Below, one piece after another: positions 27,772-36,752 of a DNA stretch of 64,000 nucleotides (its first letter is position 1; the number at the start of each line of letters is the position of its first letter). The stretch comes from Streptomyces sp. 2131.1 (lineage in GTDB: Bacteria > Actinomycetota > Actinomycetes > Streptomycetales > Streptomycetaceae): the NCBI RefSeq assembly GCF_900105515.1, contig NZ_FNSY01000001.1, positions 4,948,001-5,012,000 of the forward strand, written 5' to 3'. Made by a program: the position numbers and the translations under genes. The notes below the pieces were generated by a model, which saw only the letters and a list, made by a program, of their open reading frames with translations, was not told the DNA's origin and did not search any database.

Positions 27772-27930
27772 TGTACGTCCCGTCGTACATCCGTCCCCGC
27801 CGCCCGGTGGCTTGATCCGCTCGTACGCGGGAAGCCTTCCCGGGTGCCGCGCGGGCGCCGGAGGGCTCTGCGTAGGGTGGGTGTCACCCGGACAGCCCAG
27901 CCCGGCGACGTAGCGAAGGGACGCGTTTTC

Positions 27931-28389
27931 ATGGCGATCGAGGTCGGCACCCAGGCCCCGGATTTCGAGCTGAAGGACAACCACGGCCGGACCGTGAAGC
28001 TCTCCGACTACCGGGGTGAGAAGAACGTGGTGCTGCTGTTCTACCCGTTCGCCTTCACCGGCGTCTGCACGGGCGAGCTGTGCGCGCTCCGCGACGAGCT
28101 GCCCGCGTTCGAGAACGACGACACGCAGCTGCTGGCCGTCTCGAACGACTCCATCCACACCCTGCGCGTCTTCGCCGAGCAGGAGGGTCTGGAGTACCCG
28201 CTGCTCTCCGACTTCTGGCCGCACGGCGAGACCTCGCGGGCCTACGGCGTCTTCGACGAGGAGAAGGGCTGCGCGGTGCGCGGCACCTTCGTCATCGACA
28301 AGGAGGGCGTGGTGCGCTGGACCGTCGTCAACGGCCTGCCCGACGCGCGCGACCTCAACGACTACATCAAGGCGCTCGGCGCCCTCTGA
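27931..28389 (+). CDS. Peroxiredoxin (AhpE-type)
   Basis: The 152-residue thiol peroxidase reduces hydroperoxides. The peroxidatic Cys46 lies in the active-site block PFAFTGVCTGELC, with a second Cys51 five residues later; the catalytic Arg is in GCAVRGTFVIDKEG. Size and the Cys spacing fit the AhpE subgroup of actinobacteria. ATG 27931 gives the typical N-terminus VGTQAPDFELKDNHG. It stands immediately upstream of the TerD stress cluster, in the same direction. Confidence 0.93.
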   Translation: MAIEVGTQAPDFELKDNHGRTVKLSDYRGEKNVVLLFYPFAFTGVCTGELCALRDELPAFENDDTQLLAVSNDSIHTLRVFAEQEGLEYPLLSDFWPHGETSRAYGVFDEEKGCAVRGTFVIDKEGVVRWTVVNGLPDARDLNDYIKALGAL

Positions 28390-28538
28390 TCCGGCTTCCG
28401 GCGGATCGTGGGCCGATCCGGTCCCGAAAGCCTGTTTAGGGCGGGAACCGGTCACTAGGATCCAGTCGTTGATCCGATGTCAACACGACGTGGAGGCGCC
28501 GGCACCGGCCGGCCCCCAAGAAACCAATGGGAGGACTC

Positions 28539-29114
28539 GTGGGAGTCAGCCTCAGCAAGGGCGGCAACGTCTCGCTGACCAAGGCCGCGCCCAACCTGAC
28601 CGCGGTCATCGTGGGTCTCGGCTGGGACGCCCGTACCACCACCGGTGGGGACTTCGACCTCGACGCCAGTGCTCTGCTGACGAACGCCGAGGGCAAGGTC
28701 GCCAACGACGGCAACTTCGTCTTCTTCAACAACCTCAAGAGCCCCGACGGCTCCGTCGAGCACACCGGTGACAACCTCACCGGTGAGGGCGAGGGCGACG
28801 ACGAGGTCATCAACGTCAACCTGGCCACGGTGCCGGCGGACGTCGACAAGATCGTCTTCCCGGTGTCGATCTACGAGGCCGAGACCCGCCAGCAGAGTTT
28901 CGGCCAGGTCCGCAACGCGTACATCCGCGTCGTCAACCAGGCCGACAACAGCGAGCTCGCGCGCTACGACCTGTCCGAGGACGCCTCGACCGAGACCGCC
29001 ATGGTCTTCGGCGAGCTGTACCGCAACGGCGCGGAGTGGAAGTTCCGGGCCATCGGCCAGGGCTACGCCTCCGGTCTGCGCGGCATCGCGCAGGACTTCG
29101 GCGTCAACGTCTGA
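28539..29114 (+). CDS. TerD-family calcium-binding stress protein
   Basis: The 191-residue protein is a canonical TerD domain. The calcium-binding acidic loops are visible in DFDLDASALL and GDNLTGEGEGDDEVINVN. TerD proteins bind Ca2+ and are linked to tellurite resistance, phage resistance and, in Streptomyces, calcium signalling and differentiation. GTG 28539 is chosen for the GGGAGGA just upstream; an ATG four codons earlier lacks one. A near-identical paralogue follows after 161 bases. Confidence 0.95.
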   Translation: MGVSLSKGGNVSLTKAAPNLTAVIVGLGWDARTTTGGDFDLDASALLTNAEGKVANDGNFVFFNNLKSPDGSVEHTGDNLTGEGEGDDEVINVNLATVPADVDKIVFPVSIYEAETRQQSFGQVRNAYIRVVNQADNSELARYDLSEDASTETAMVFGELYRNGAEWKFRAIGQGYASGLRGIAQDFGVNV

Positions 29115-29275
29115 CCTGCCCGGGGCCAGGCCCCGGCATCAGCGTCCGCGTCCGGCGCCGCACCACGTGCGGCGCCGGACGCGCTCGATGGACGGTTCCG
29201 CCCCCGGACCCACGGGTCCGGCCGGCGGGTCCGTCCCGCACAAAAGACGGTTCACAGACTCGGGGAGGACACACC

Positions 29276-29851
29276 ATGGGCGTCACGCTCGCCAAGGGAG
29301 GCAATGTCTCCCTCTCCAAGGCCGCACCCAATCTCACCCAGGTGCTGGTCGGGCTCGGCTGGGACGCACGATCCACGACGGGGGCCGACTTCGACCTGGA
29401 CGCCAGCGCGCTGCTGTGCCAGTCGGGCCGGGTGCTCGGCGACGAGTGGTTCGTGTTCTACAACAACCTCACGAGCCCCGACGGTTCCGTGGAGCACACC
29501 GGTGACAACCTCACGGGTGAGGGCGAGGGCGACGACGAGTCGATCATCGTGAACCTCGCGCAGGTCCCGGCCCATTGCGACAAGATCGTCTTTCCGGTCT
29601 CGATTCACGAGGCCGACAATCGCGGCCAGACATTCGGCCAGGTCAGCAACGCGTTCATCCGCGTCGTCAATCAGGCCGACGGTCAGGAACTCGCGCGTTA
29701 CGACCTCACCGAGGACGCCTCGACCGAGACCGCGATGATCTTCGGTGAGCTCTACCGCTACAACGGCGAGTGGAAGTTCCGTGCAGTTGGTCAGGGGTAC
29801 GCATCGGGGCTGCGCGGCATCGCTCTAGACTTCGGGGTCAACGTTTCGTAA
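29276..29851 (+). CDS. TerD-family calcium-binding stress protein (second copy)
   Basis: The 191-residue protein is closely related to its upstream neighbour across its whole length and keeps both Ca2+ motifs, DFDLDASALL and GDNLTGEGEGDDE. It differs mainly in two extra Cys residues (LLCQSGR and PAHCDK). The start has GGGGAGGA upstream. The pair probably arose by tandem duplication and is co-transcribed towards the DUF475 gene. Confidence 0.95.
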   Translation: MGVTLAKGGNVSLSKAAPNLTQVLVGLGWDARSTTGADFDLDASALLCQSGRVLGDEWFVFYNNLTSPDGSVEHTGDNLTGEGEGDDESIIVNLAQVPAHCDKIVFPVSIHEADNRGQTFGQVSNAFIRVVNQADGQELARYDLTEDASTETAMIFGELYRYNGEWKFRAVGQGYASGLRGIALDFGVNVS

Positions 29852-29921
29852 AGCCGCGCACGGCGCGGGGGAGCCCCGTGCACTTCGGGGGAGACCCGTT
29901 ACATACATGATGGGGTAGCCA

Positions 29922-31049
29922 GTGCTTCTGAAAACCTTCGGATGGTCGTTCGCGATCACCGTGATCGGCCTCGTGGCCGCGTGGTTCTACGGGGGGTGGG
30001 AGGCATTCGGCGTAGTGGCGATCCTCTCCGTCCTGGAGATCTCGCTGTCCTTCGACAACGCCGTGGTCAACGCCGGAATCCTCAAGAAGATGTCCGCCTT
30101 CTGGCAGAAGATCTTCCTGACCGTCGGCGTGATCATCGCGGTCTTCGGTATGCGGCTGGTCTTCCCCGTCGTGATCGTGGCCATTACCGCCAGCCTGAAT
30201 CCGATCGACGCGATCGATCTGTCGTTCAACGACCCGGACCGCTACAAGGAACTGGTCACGGACGCCCACCCGGCGATCGCCGCCTTCGGTGGCATGTTCC
30301 TGCTCATGATCTTCCTCGACTTCATCTTCGAGGACCGTGACATCCAGTGGCTGCGCTGGATCGAGCGCCCGCTCGCCAAGCTCGGCAAGGTCGACATGCT
30401 GTCGGTCTGCATCGCCCTGATCGTCCTGCTGATCTCCGCGATGACCGTCGCCACCCACGCCCACCAGCACGGCGGCGGGCACGTGGACAAGGCGGAGACC
30501 GTCCTGCTCGCCGGTATCGCGGGTCTGATCACGTACCTCATCGTCGGCGGGCTCTCCGGTTACTTCGAGGACAAGCTCGAAGAGGAGGAGGAGCGCGAGC
30601 ACGAGGAGGAGGAAGAGGCCAAGCGGAGCGGCAAGAAGATCTCCGCGGTCGCCCTCTCCGGCAAGGCCGCGTTCTTCATGTTCCTCTACCTGGAAGTGCT
30701 CGACGCGTCCTTCTCGTTCGACGGCGTGATCGGCGCCTTCGCCATCACCAATGAGATCGTGCTCATGGCGCTCGGCCTCGGCATCGGCGCCATGTACGTC
30801 CGTTCGCTCACGGTCTACCTCGTCCGCCAGGGCACCCTGGACGACTACGTGTACCTGGAGCACGGCGCCCACTACGCGATCGGCGCGCTCGCGGTCATCC
30901 TGCTGGTCACGATCCAGTACGAGATCAACGAGATCATCACCGGTCTCGTCGGCGTCGTCCTGATCGCCTGGTCCTTCTGGTCCTCGGTCCGCCGCAACAA
31001 GGCGCTGGAGGCCGAGGAAGGCAAGAGCGGAGTGACCGCCGGGGTGTGA
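29922..31049 (+). CDS. DUF475 integral membrane protein (TerC superfamily)
   Basis: The 375-residue protein has about nine membrane helices and two TerC-like half-repeats, each marked by an acidic intramembrane motif: EISLSFDNAVVNAG near residue 40 and EVLDASFSFDGVIGAF near 245. These motifs suggest metal or ion transport. Between the halves is a highly charged cytoplasmic loop with runs of Glu (about residues 218-238). The GTG start at 29922 lies 70 bases after the second TerD gene, so it is likely part of that operon. Confidence 0.9.
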   Translation: MLLKTFGWSFAITVIGLVAAWFYGGWEAFGVVAILSVLEISLSFDNAVVNAGILKKMSAFWQKIFLTVGVIIAVFGMRLVFPVVIVAITASLNPIDAIDLSFNDPDRYKELVTDAHPAIAAFGGMFLLMIFLDFIFEDRDIQWLRWIERPLAKLGKVDMLSVCIALIVLLISAMTVATHAHQHGGGHVDKAETVLLAGIAGLITYLIVGGLSGYFEDKLEEEEEREHEEEEEAKRSGKKISAVALSGKAAFFMFLYLEVLDASFSFDGVIGAFAITNEIVLMALGLGIGAMYVRSLTVYLVRQGTLDDYVYLEHGAHYAIGALAVILLVTIQYEINEIITGLVGVVLIAWSFWSSVRRNKALEAEEGKSGVTAGV

Positions 31050-31204
31050 CCCGGTAGGAATTGAGGGAACGCTCTCTGCGGGGCGGCTCGTACGGCAAGG
31101 TTTCCGGGACAGCACCCGGAGGCGGCCCGGAGCCGCCCCGCAGTGGTGCGTGGGTCGTGTGCGCCGCATGCGACGGGTGAGGGACCGAGAGGGCGGGGTC
31201 GGGG

Positions 31205-31939
31205 ATGGAGTTCTGGAACAGTCTGTGGCCGGGGCGGGAGACACAGTTCGAGTCGGGGAACGCGGCCACCAACTCCATCGTGCTCACCCGGCGCCGCCCC
31301 ACGGTCTCGCTTACCAAGCAGGGCGCGCTCAGCGGCAACCTCCGCGTCAACCTCTCCTGGCGCATGCGCACCTCGGACATCGAGGGCCGCTCCCGCCAGA
31401 GCGGCCGGCTGCTGCGCCCGTTCAAGCTCTTCCAGCCGGAGCCCGTCCAGGCGCACACCCAGGGCGTGGTCAACGTCGACCTGGACCTGGGCTGCATGTA
31501 CGAGCTGGCGGACGGCACCAAGGGCGTCGTGCAGCCCCTGGGCAACCTGCTCGGCGATCTGAACGGGCCGCCCTACATCCGGCTCAGCGGCGACGACCGC
31601 TTCGGAGCCCCCTCCGGTGAGACCCTCTACGTCAACCTCGACCAGCGCGAGAACATCAAACGGCTGATGGTCTTCGTCTACATCTACGACCAGACCCCGG
31701 CCTTCGACCGTACGCACGCCAAGGTGACCCTCTACCCGGGCAACGGGCCGCGCATCGAGATCGAGCTGGACGAGCGCGCCCCGCAGGCCCGCTCCTGCGC
31801 GGTGATGACGGTGGAGAACATCAAGGACGAGCTGATCGTGCGCCGCGAGGTGAAGTTCGTCTACGGCTTCCAGTCGGAGCTGGACCGCATGTACGGCTTC
31901 GGCATGCAGTGGGGCCGCGGCTACAAGACCCGTACCTAG
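31205..31939 (+). CDS. TerA-like Ter-system protein
   Basis: The 244-residue protein looks like the TerA branch of the TerD superfamily: VNLSWRMRTSDIEG, VNVDLDLGCMYELADG and VFVYIYDQTPAFDRTHAKVT follow the TerD fold, but the Ca2+-binding D-x-D-x-D-A-S-A-L-L and G-D-N-x-T-G motifs are absent. Its N-terminus (residues 1-30) is distinct. In proposed Ter complexes TerA-type proteins act with TerD and TerC-like membrane proteins. It follows the DUF475 gene in the same direction and converges on another TerD-family gene 15 bases on. Confidence 0.8.
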   Translation: MEFWNSLWPGRETQFESGNAATNSIVLTRRRPTVSLTKQGALSGNLRVNLSWRMRTSDIEGRSRQSGRLLRPFKLFQPEPVQAHTQGVVNVDLDLGCMYELADGTKGVVQPLGNLLGDLNGPPYIRLSGDDRFGAPSGETLYVNLDQRENIKRLMVFVYIYDQTPAFDRTHAKVTLYPGNGPRIEIELDERAPQARSCAVMTVENIKDELIVRREVKFVYGFQSELDRMYGFGMQWGRGYKTRT

Positions 31940-31954
31940 GGCCTTTCGTTCGGA

Positions 31955-32794
31955 TCAGGGCCGTATGAACTGCGGCCCCTGCGGCGGCAGCACGAAGTTC
32001 GGATCGGGCGCGGGTGCCGCCGCAGGGGCGGGCTGCGGATAGCCGTAGGCCGGCTGGGGGTAGCCGTACGCGGGCTGCGGCGCCGGCGCCGCGGTGGGCT
32101 GCGGGTAGCCGTACGAGGACTGCTGGTGCAGGACGGTCGCCTGCGAGTCGGGCGCCGGGACCGGTGCCGGAGGGAACGAGGGCGCCGGCGGCACGGGAGG
32201 CAGGTACCGCGCCTCGGGCTGCTCCGGTTCGGGCGTCCCGGTCTCGGGCTCCGCCTCGTCGACCGAGATGCCGAACGCGGTCGCCAGACCGATCAGCCCG
32301 GTCGGGTAGCCCTGCCCGACCGCCCGGAACTTCCAGCCGTCGCCGCGCCGGTACAGCTCGCCGCAGATGATCGCGGTCTCCTCCCCGGTCTCCGCGCGCA
32401 CGTCGAACACGGCGAGCGGTTCGCCGCCGGCCGCCGCCGCGTCGTAGATCAGGATGCGCAGATCGCGTACGGCTCCGAAGGCCGCGCCGTCCGACGACGC
32501 CGCGATGACCACCTGGTCGACCGACGGATCGAGCGCGGTCAGATCGGCCTCGATGGCGTCCGTCAGGCCCTCGGGCAGGCTGCGCTTGGGCAGCCGCCGC
32601 ACCAGGCCGGACGGATGGCGCGGCTGGTTGTAGAAGACGAAATCCTCGTCCGAGCGCACGCGTCCGCCGGCCCCGAGCAGCAGGGCCGAGGCGTCCACAT
32701 CGGGCACCCCGGCGCCCGGCCTCCAGCGCAGCACGGCCCGTACGGCCATGGCGTCGAGGGGGACGTTCGAGCCTTTCACCATCGCGTGCGTCAT
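31955..32794 (-). CDS. TerD-family protein with Pro/Tyr-rich tail, calcium motif lost
   Basis: The 279-residue protein has an N-terminal TerD domain (about residues 1-180, with FVFYNQPRHPSGLVRRL and GDGWKFRAVGQGYPTGLIGL) and a low-complexity tail of about 95 residues with repeated YGYPQP units. The acidic G-D-N-x-T-G-E-G-D-G-D-D-E loop of canonical TerD is replaced by KRSLPEGLTDAIEADLTALD, and D-F-D-L-D is reduced to V-D-A-S-A-L-L, so calcium binding is doubtful. An ATG at 32803 is an alternative start. It is convergent with the TerA-like gene. Confidence 0.87.
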   Translation of the reverse strand: MTHAMVKGSNVPLDAMAVRAVLRWRPGAGVPDVDASALLLGAGGRVRSDEDFVFYNQPRHPSGLVRRLPKRSLPEGLTDAIEADLTALDPSVDQVVIAASSDGAAFGAVRDLRILIYDAAAAGGEPLAVFDVRAETGEETAIICGELYRRGDGWKFRAVGQGYPTGLIGLATAFGISVDEAEPETGTPEPEQPEARYLPPVPPAPSFPPAPVPAPDSQATVLHQQSSYGYPQPTAAPAPQPAYGYPQPAYGYPQPAPAAAPAPDPNFVLPPQGPQFIRP

Positions 32795-33015
32795 GCCCGT
32801 CATCCTGCCTGCTGGCCGCCCGTGCGGACAACGCGGGGGGCACGGTCCGTGTCCCGGCGGCGGGGCGGATTCACCCGGTCCGCCCCCTTCGAAATGACTG
32901 CGAAACGGTCATGCCACCCGCAATTCACCTGCGGAGGGAACTGCCGACACCCGTTCGTACGTACTATTACCGGCCACACGTTGTCCGGTCGGTCAGAGAG
33001 TACGGGGGGAATTGC

Positions 33016-34179
33016 ATGCGTCATTTCGGGCATATTGCAGCTGCTGCGAAGGACAGGCTGTTCTTCCAGGAACCCTGCGCGTTCGACGCCGACTCGCCGG
33101 CCGCCCTCCTCTCCGCCGCCCTGGGCGCCACGCTCTACAGTCCCGCCACCCGCCCCCGGCTCGCCGACGACATCGTCAAGCTGGCCGGGCGCGGAGTCGT
33201 CTCCATGGTGCTGTGCCTGGAGGACTCGATCGACGACTCCGAGGTCACCGGAGCCGAGGAGAACCTGGTCAGGCAGTTCGCCGACCTCGACACACGCTCT
33301 GTCGAGCTCCCGCTGCTGTTCATCCGGGTCCGTGAACCGGAACAGATCACCGACCTGGTGCGCCGCCTCGGCGCCTCGGTCCGGCTGCTGTCCGGATTCG
33401 TACTCCCCAAGTTCACCCGCGAACGCGGAGTGCCCTTCCTGGAGGCCCTCACCAAGGCCGAGGCCACCGCCGGACGGCGGCTCTTCGCCATGCCCGTCCT
33501 CGAATCGCCCGAGCTGCTCCACCTGGAGACCCGTCGCGACACCCTCCGGGGCATCGCCGACACCGTCACCGCCCACCGCGACCGGGTGCTGGCGCTGCGC
33601 CTCGGCGTCACCGACTTCTGCTCGGCGTACGGACTGCGGCGCGCCCCCGACATGACGGCGTACGACGTCGGGATCGTCGCCCACGTCATCGCGGACGTCG
33701 TCAACGTGCTCGGCCGGGCCGACGGGACCGGCTTCACGGTCACCGGACCCGTATGGGAGTACTTCCCCCGCCAGGAGCGCATGTTCAAGCCCCAGCTGCG
33801 CCGCAGCCCCTTCCAGGAGAACCGCGCGGACGAACTGCGCACCGCGCTCATCGAGCACGACATGGACGGCCTGCTGCGCGAGATCGAGCTGGACCGGGCC
33901 AACGGCCTCCTCGGCAAGACCTGCATCCACCCCTCGCACGTGGCGCCCGTGCACGCGCTGTCCGTGGTCAGCCACGAGGAGTTCAGCGACGCCCAGGACA
34001 TCCTGCGCCCCGAGCGCAACGGCGGCGGGGTGCTGCGCTCCGCGTACACGAACAAGATGAACGAGGTGAAGCCCCACCGGGCCTGGGCCGAGCGCACCCT
34101 GCTGCGCGCCGAGGTCTTCGGCGTGGCCCGGGAGGACGTCGGCTTCGTGGACCTGCTGGCGGCCTGCCTCGCGGAGTGA
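33016..34179 (+). CDS. HpcH/HpaI aldolase-citrate lyase family protein (Ter-associated)
   Basis: The 387-residue TIM-barrel lyase belongs to the citrate lyase beta/HpcH superfamily. Superfamily features are VLCLEDSIDD near residue 60, the metal-ligand Glu in MPVLESPELL and Asp in RLGVTDFCSAYG. It starts an operon with the phosphoribosyltransferase fusion and HAD phosphatase. In Ter-linked operons this set is proposed to build a nucleoside-like metabolite, with the lyase making or cleaving a C-C bond in the base precursor. ATG 33016 has GGGGGGA upstream. Confidence 0.85.
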   Translation: MRHFGHIAAAAKDRLFFQEPCAFDADSPAALLSAALGATLYSPATRPRLADDIVKLAGRGVVSMVLCLEDSIDDSEVTGAEENLVRQFADLDTRSVELPLLFIRVREPEQITDLVRRLGASVRLLSGFVLPKFTRERGVPFLEALTKAEATAGRRLFAMPVLESPELLHLETRRDTLRGIADTVTAHRDRVLALRLGVTDFCSAYGLRRAPDMTAYDVGIVAHVIADVVNVLGRADGTGFTVTGPVWEYFPRQERMFKPQLRRSPFQENRADELRTALIEHDMDGLLREIELDRANGLLGKTCIHPSHVAPVHALSVVSHEEFSDAQDILRPERNGGGVLRSAYTNKMNEVKPHRAWAERTLLRAEVFGVAREDVGFVDLLAACLAE

Positions 34180-34262
34180 GCGGAACGCGCGGGACGATCG
34201 GTACGGACGGCCGGCGCCGGAAGGGGCCCGGGTCCGACAGGCGAGTGGAAAGAGACGCGAAC

Positions 34263-36752
34263 GTGGTGTGGTCGGGTAGCTGGGTGGCGGAGCGACTGGG
34301 CGTCGGGCTGGTGGGCGACGGGGAGCTGCGCGAGCTGCTGGGCCTGGCCCTGCGGCGCAACCCCAAGCGGGCGCACCTGCTCGTGTCCAACGTGCTCGGC
34401 AAGCACGTCCCGCAGCGCCCCTGTGTCGTGTACGCCGCCGGATACGAGCTCGGCCGCCGGGTCCGCGCGCTCCTCGGCGAGGACGGGGCCCGGCGGGCGG
34501 TCGTCCTCGGCTACGCGGAGACCGCCACCGGCCTGGGCCACTCCGTCGCCGACGGCCTCGGCGACGCGCCCTACCTCCACTCGACGCGCAGGCCCGTGCC
34601 CGGCGTGGCCCGGGCGGGCGGCTTCGAGGAGTCCCACTCGCACGCCACCTCGCACCTGCTGCTCCCGGAGGACCCGCACCTGCTGGCGGCGGCCGGGGAC
34701 GGCTCGGCGCTGGTCCTCGTGGACGACGAGTTCTCCACCGGCAACACCGTCCTCAACACCATCCGCGACCTGCACGAGCGCTACCCCCGCGACCGGTACG
34801 TCATCGTCGCCCTGGTCGACATGCGCTCACCGGCCGACCGGGACCGCCTCGCCGGCTTCGCGGCCGAGATCGGCGCCCGGGTGGACCTGATCGCCCGCAA
34901 CACCGGCACGGTCACGCTCCCGGACGGAGTCCTGGAGAAGGGACAGGCGCTGGTCGCGGAGCAGGAGCAGGAGCAGGAACGGCAGCAGGAGCGCGAGGGC
35001 CGCCTTGAGGACCGCCCCGAGGGACGGGCCCCGCGACCGTCGGCTCCCACCCGCGTCGACCTCCCCTGGCCGGCCGGCGTCCCCGACGGCGGGCGCCACG
35101 GCTTCACCCCGGCCCACCGCGCCCTCCTGGAGCCCGCGCTCCCCGCCCTGGCCGACCGCATCGCGCAGGCCATCGGCGACGGACCCCGCCGCGTCCTCGT
35201 CCTCGGCTCCGAGGAGCTGATGTACGCGCCGCTGCGCCTGGCCACCGCCCTGGAGGAGCGCACCGGCGCCGAGGTCCGCTACTCCACCACCACCCGCTCC
35301 CCGGTCCTGGCCGTCGACGACCCCGGCTACGCGATACGCACCCGGCTCGTCTTCCCGGCCCACGACGACCCGGCCGACGGACCCGGCGAGCGCTACGCGT
35401 ACAACGTGGCCGGAGCCGGCTTCGACGCCGTGGTCGCCGTCATCGACTCGGCCGCAGACACCCCCGCCCTGCACGCCCCCGGCGGCCTGCTCGACCGGCT
35501 CGCCCCGCACACCGCACACGTCCTGCTCGCGGTGATCCCCTCATACGTACCGGCCCCGCCGGACCCCGCACGCCAGGAAGAAGCCCCCATGCAGCTGCCC
35601 GAGCCCCTTCGCGGCCCCGCCTTCTCCTCGTACGCACCGGACGAGGTCGGCTGGCTGCTCCAGGACCTCTCGGACACCCGCCTCGAAGCGCCCACGGAGG
35701 AGCGCGAGGAGGCGATACAGAGCGGGGGCGCGCACTACGCGGAGTCGCTCCCCGTCGAGTACCAGCCCTCCGCCGCGTATCAGGAGCTGTTCAAGAGCGC
35801 CCTCGCGGTGTCGGCCGCCCGCATCGCCCGCGCCGTCGGCACGGTCACCGAGACGGTCCTCGCCGAGCGCGGCCCCCGCCCGGTGCTCGTCTCGCTCGCC
35901 CGGGCCGGTACGCCGGTCGGCGTGCTCATGCGCCGCTGGGCCCAGGCACGGCACGGCGTCGAACTGCCCCACTACGCCGTCTCCATCGTGCGGGGACGCG
36001 GCATCGACGCCAACGCGCTGCGCTGGCTGGCCGAACACCACGACCCGGCCGACGTCGTGTTCGTCGACGGCTGGACCGGCAAGGGTGCGATCACCCGCGA
36101 ACTGGCCGCCGCTGTCACCGAGTTCGAGAAGGCCGGGGGAGTGGCCGGCTTCAACCCGGAGATCGCGGTGCTGGCGGACCCGGGCGGCTGCGTGCGGACG
36201 TACGGCACCCGCGAGGACTTCCTCATCCCCTCCGCCTGCCTCAACTCCACCGTCTCCGGGCTCATTTCGCGTACGGTCCTGCGCGCCGACCTGGTCGGCC
36301 CGCACGACTTCCACGGCGCGAAGTTCTACCGCGAGCTCGCCGGCTCCGACGTCTCCGGCCTCTTCCTCGACACCGTCGCCGAGCGCTTCGACGAGGTCGC
36401 GGACGCCGTGGACGCCGAGGTGAAGGAGTTGCTCGCCACCGACCGGGCCCCCACCTGGGAGGGCTGGGCGGCGGTGGAACGCATCAGCGAGGAGTACGGC
36501 ATCCACGACGTCAACCTCGTGAAGCCGGGCGTCGGCGAGACCACCCGGGTCCTGCTGCGCCGCGTCCCCTGGAAGATCCTCGCCCGGCGCGGCGCCGGCA
36601 CGGACCTGGACCACATCAGGCTGCTCGCCGAGCAGCGCGGCGTACCCGTCGAGGAGGTCGACGCACTCCCGTACACCTGCGTCGGGCTCATCCACCCCAA
36701 GTACACCCGAGGGGCCACCGGCGCCGACGGCAAGGCGGTGGAGTCCGCGTGA
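34263..36752 (+). CDS. Fused phosphoribosyltransferase-TRSP-phosphoribosyltransferase (StiP-like) protein
   Basis: This 829-residue protein joins two phosphoribosyltransferase modules. Residues 1-215 form a PRTase_2 domain with the PRPP loop LVLVDDEFSTGNT near residue 155. A charged Gln/Glu/Arg linker follows (about 230-255), then a TRSP domain carrying the motif T-T-T-R-S-P near 343. From about residue 443 a second PRTase_1 (formerly called StiP cysteine protease) domain has a PRPP-like loop DVVFVDGWTGKGA near 600. Family knowledge ties these domains to a Ter-associated nucleoside-like metabolite. An internal ATG (35589) with AGGAAG upstream could give a separate C-terminal product. Confidence 0.85.
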   Translation: MVWSGSWVAERLGVGLVGDGELRELLGLALRRNPKRAHLLVSNVLGKHVPQRPCVVYAAGYELGRRVRALLGEDGARRAVVLGYAETATGLGHSVADGLGDAPYLHSTRRPVPGVARAGGFEESHSHATSHLLLPEDPHLLAAAGDGSALVLVDDEFSTGNTVLNTIRDLHERYPRDRYVIVALVDMRSPADRDRLAGFAAEIGARVDLIARNTGTVTLPDGVLEKGQALVAEQEQEQERQQEREGRLEDRPEGRAPRPSAPTRVDLPWPAGVPDGGRHGFTPAHRALLEPALPALADRIAQAIGDGPRRVLVLGSEELMYAPLRLATALEERTGAEVRYSTTTRSPVLAVDDPGYAIRTRLVFPAHDDPADGPGERYAYNVAGAGFDAVVAVIDSAADTPALHAPGGLLDRLAPHTAHVLLAVIPSYVPAPPDPARQEEAPMQLPEPLRGPAFSSYAPDEVGWLLQDLSDTRLEAPTEEREEAIQSGGAHYAESLPVEYQPSAAYQELFKSALAVSAARIARAVGTVTETVLAERGPRPVLVSLARAGTPVGVLMRRWAQARHGVELPHYAVSIVRGRGIDANALRWLAEHHDPADVVFVDGWTGKGAITRELAAAVTEFEKAGGVAGFNPEIAVLADPGGCVRTYGTREDFLIPSACLNSTVSGLISRTVLRADLVGPHDFHGAKFYRELAGSDVSGLFLDTVAERFDEVADAVDAEVKELLATDRAPTWEGWAAVERISEEYGIHDVNLVKPGVGETTRVLLRRVPWKILARRGAGTDLDHIRLLAEQRGVPVEEVDALPYTCVGLIHPKYTRGATGADGKAVESA

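Noticed and set aside
34263..36752. Cysteine protease activity of the C-terminal StiP-like domain
   Set aside because: Older annotation calls this family StiP protease, but the visible motif is a PRPP-binding-like loop, so phosphoribosyltransferase is preferred.
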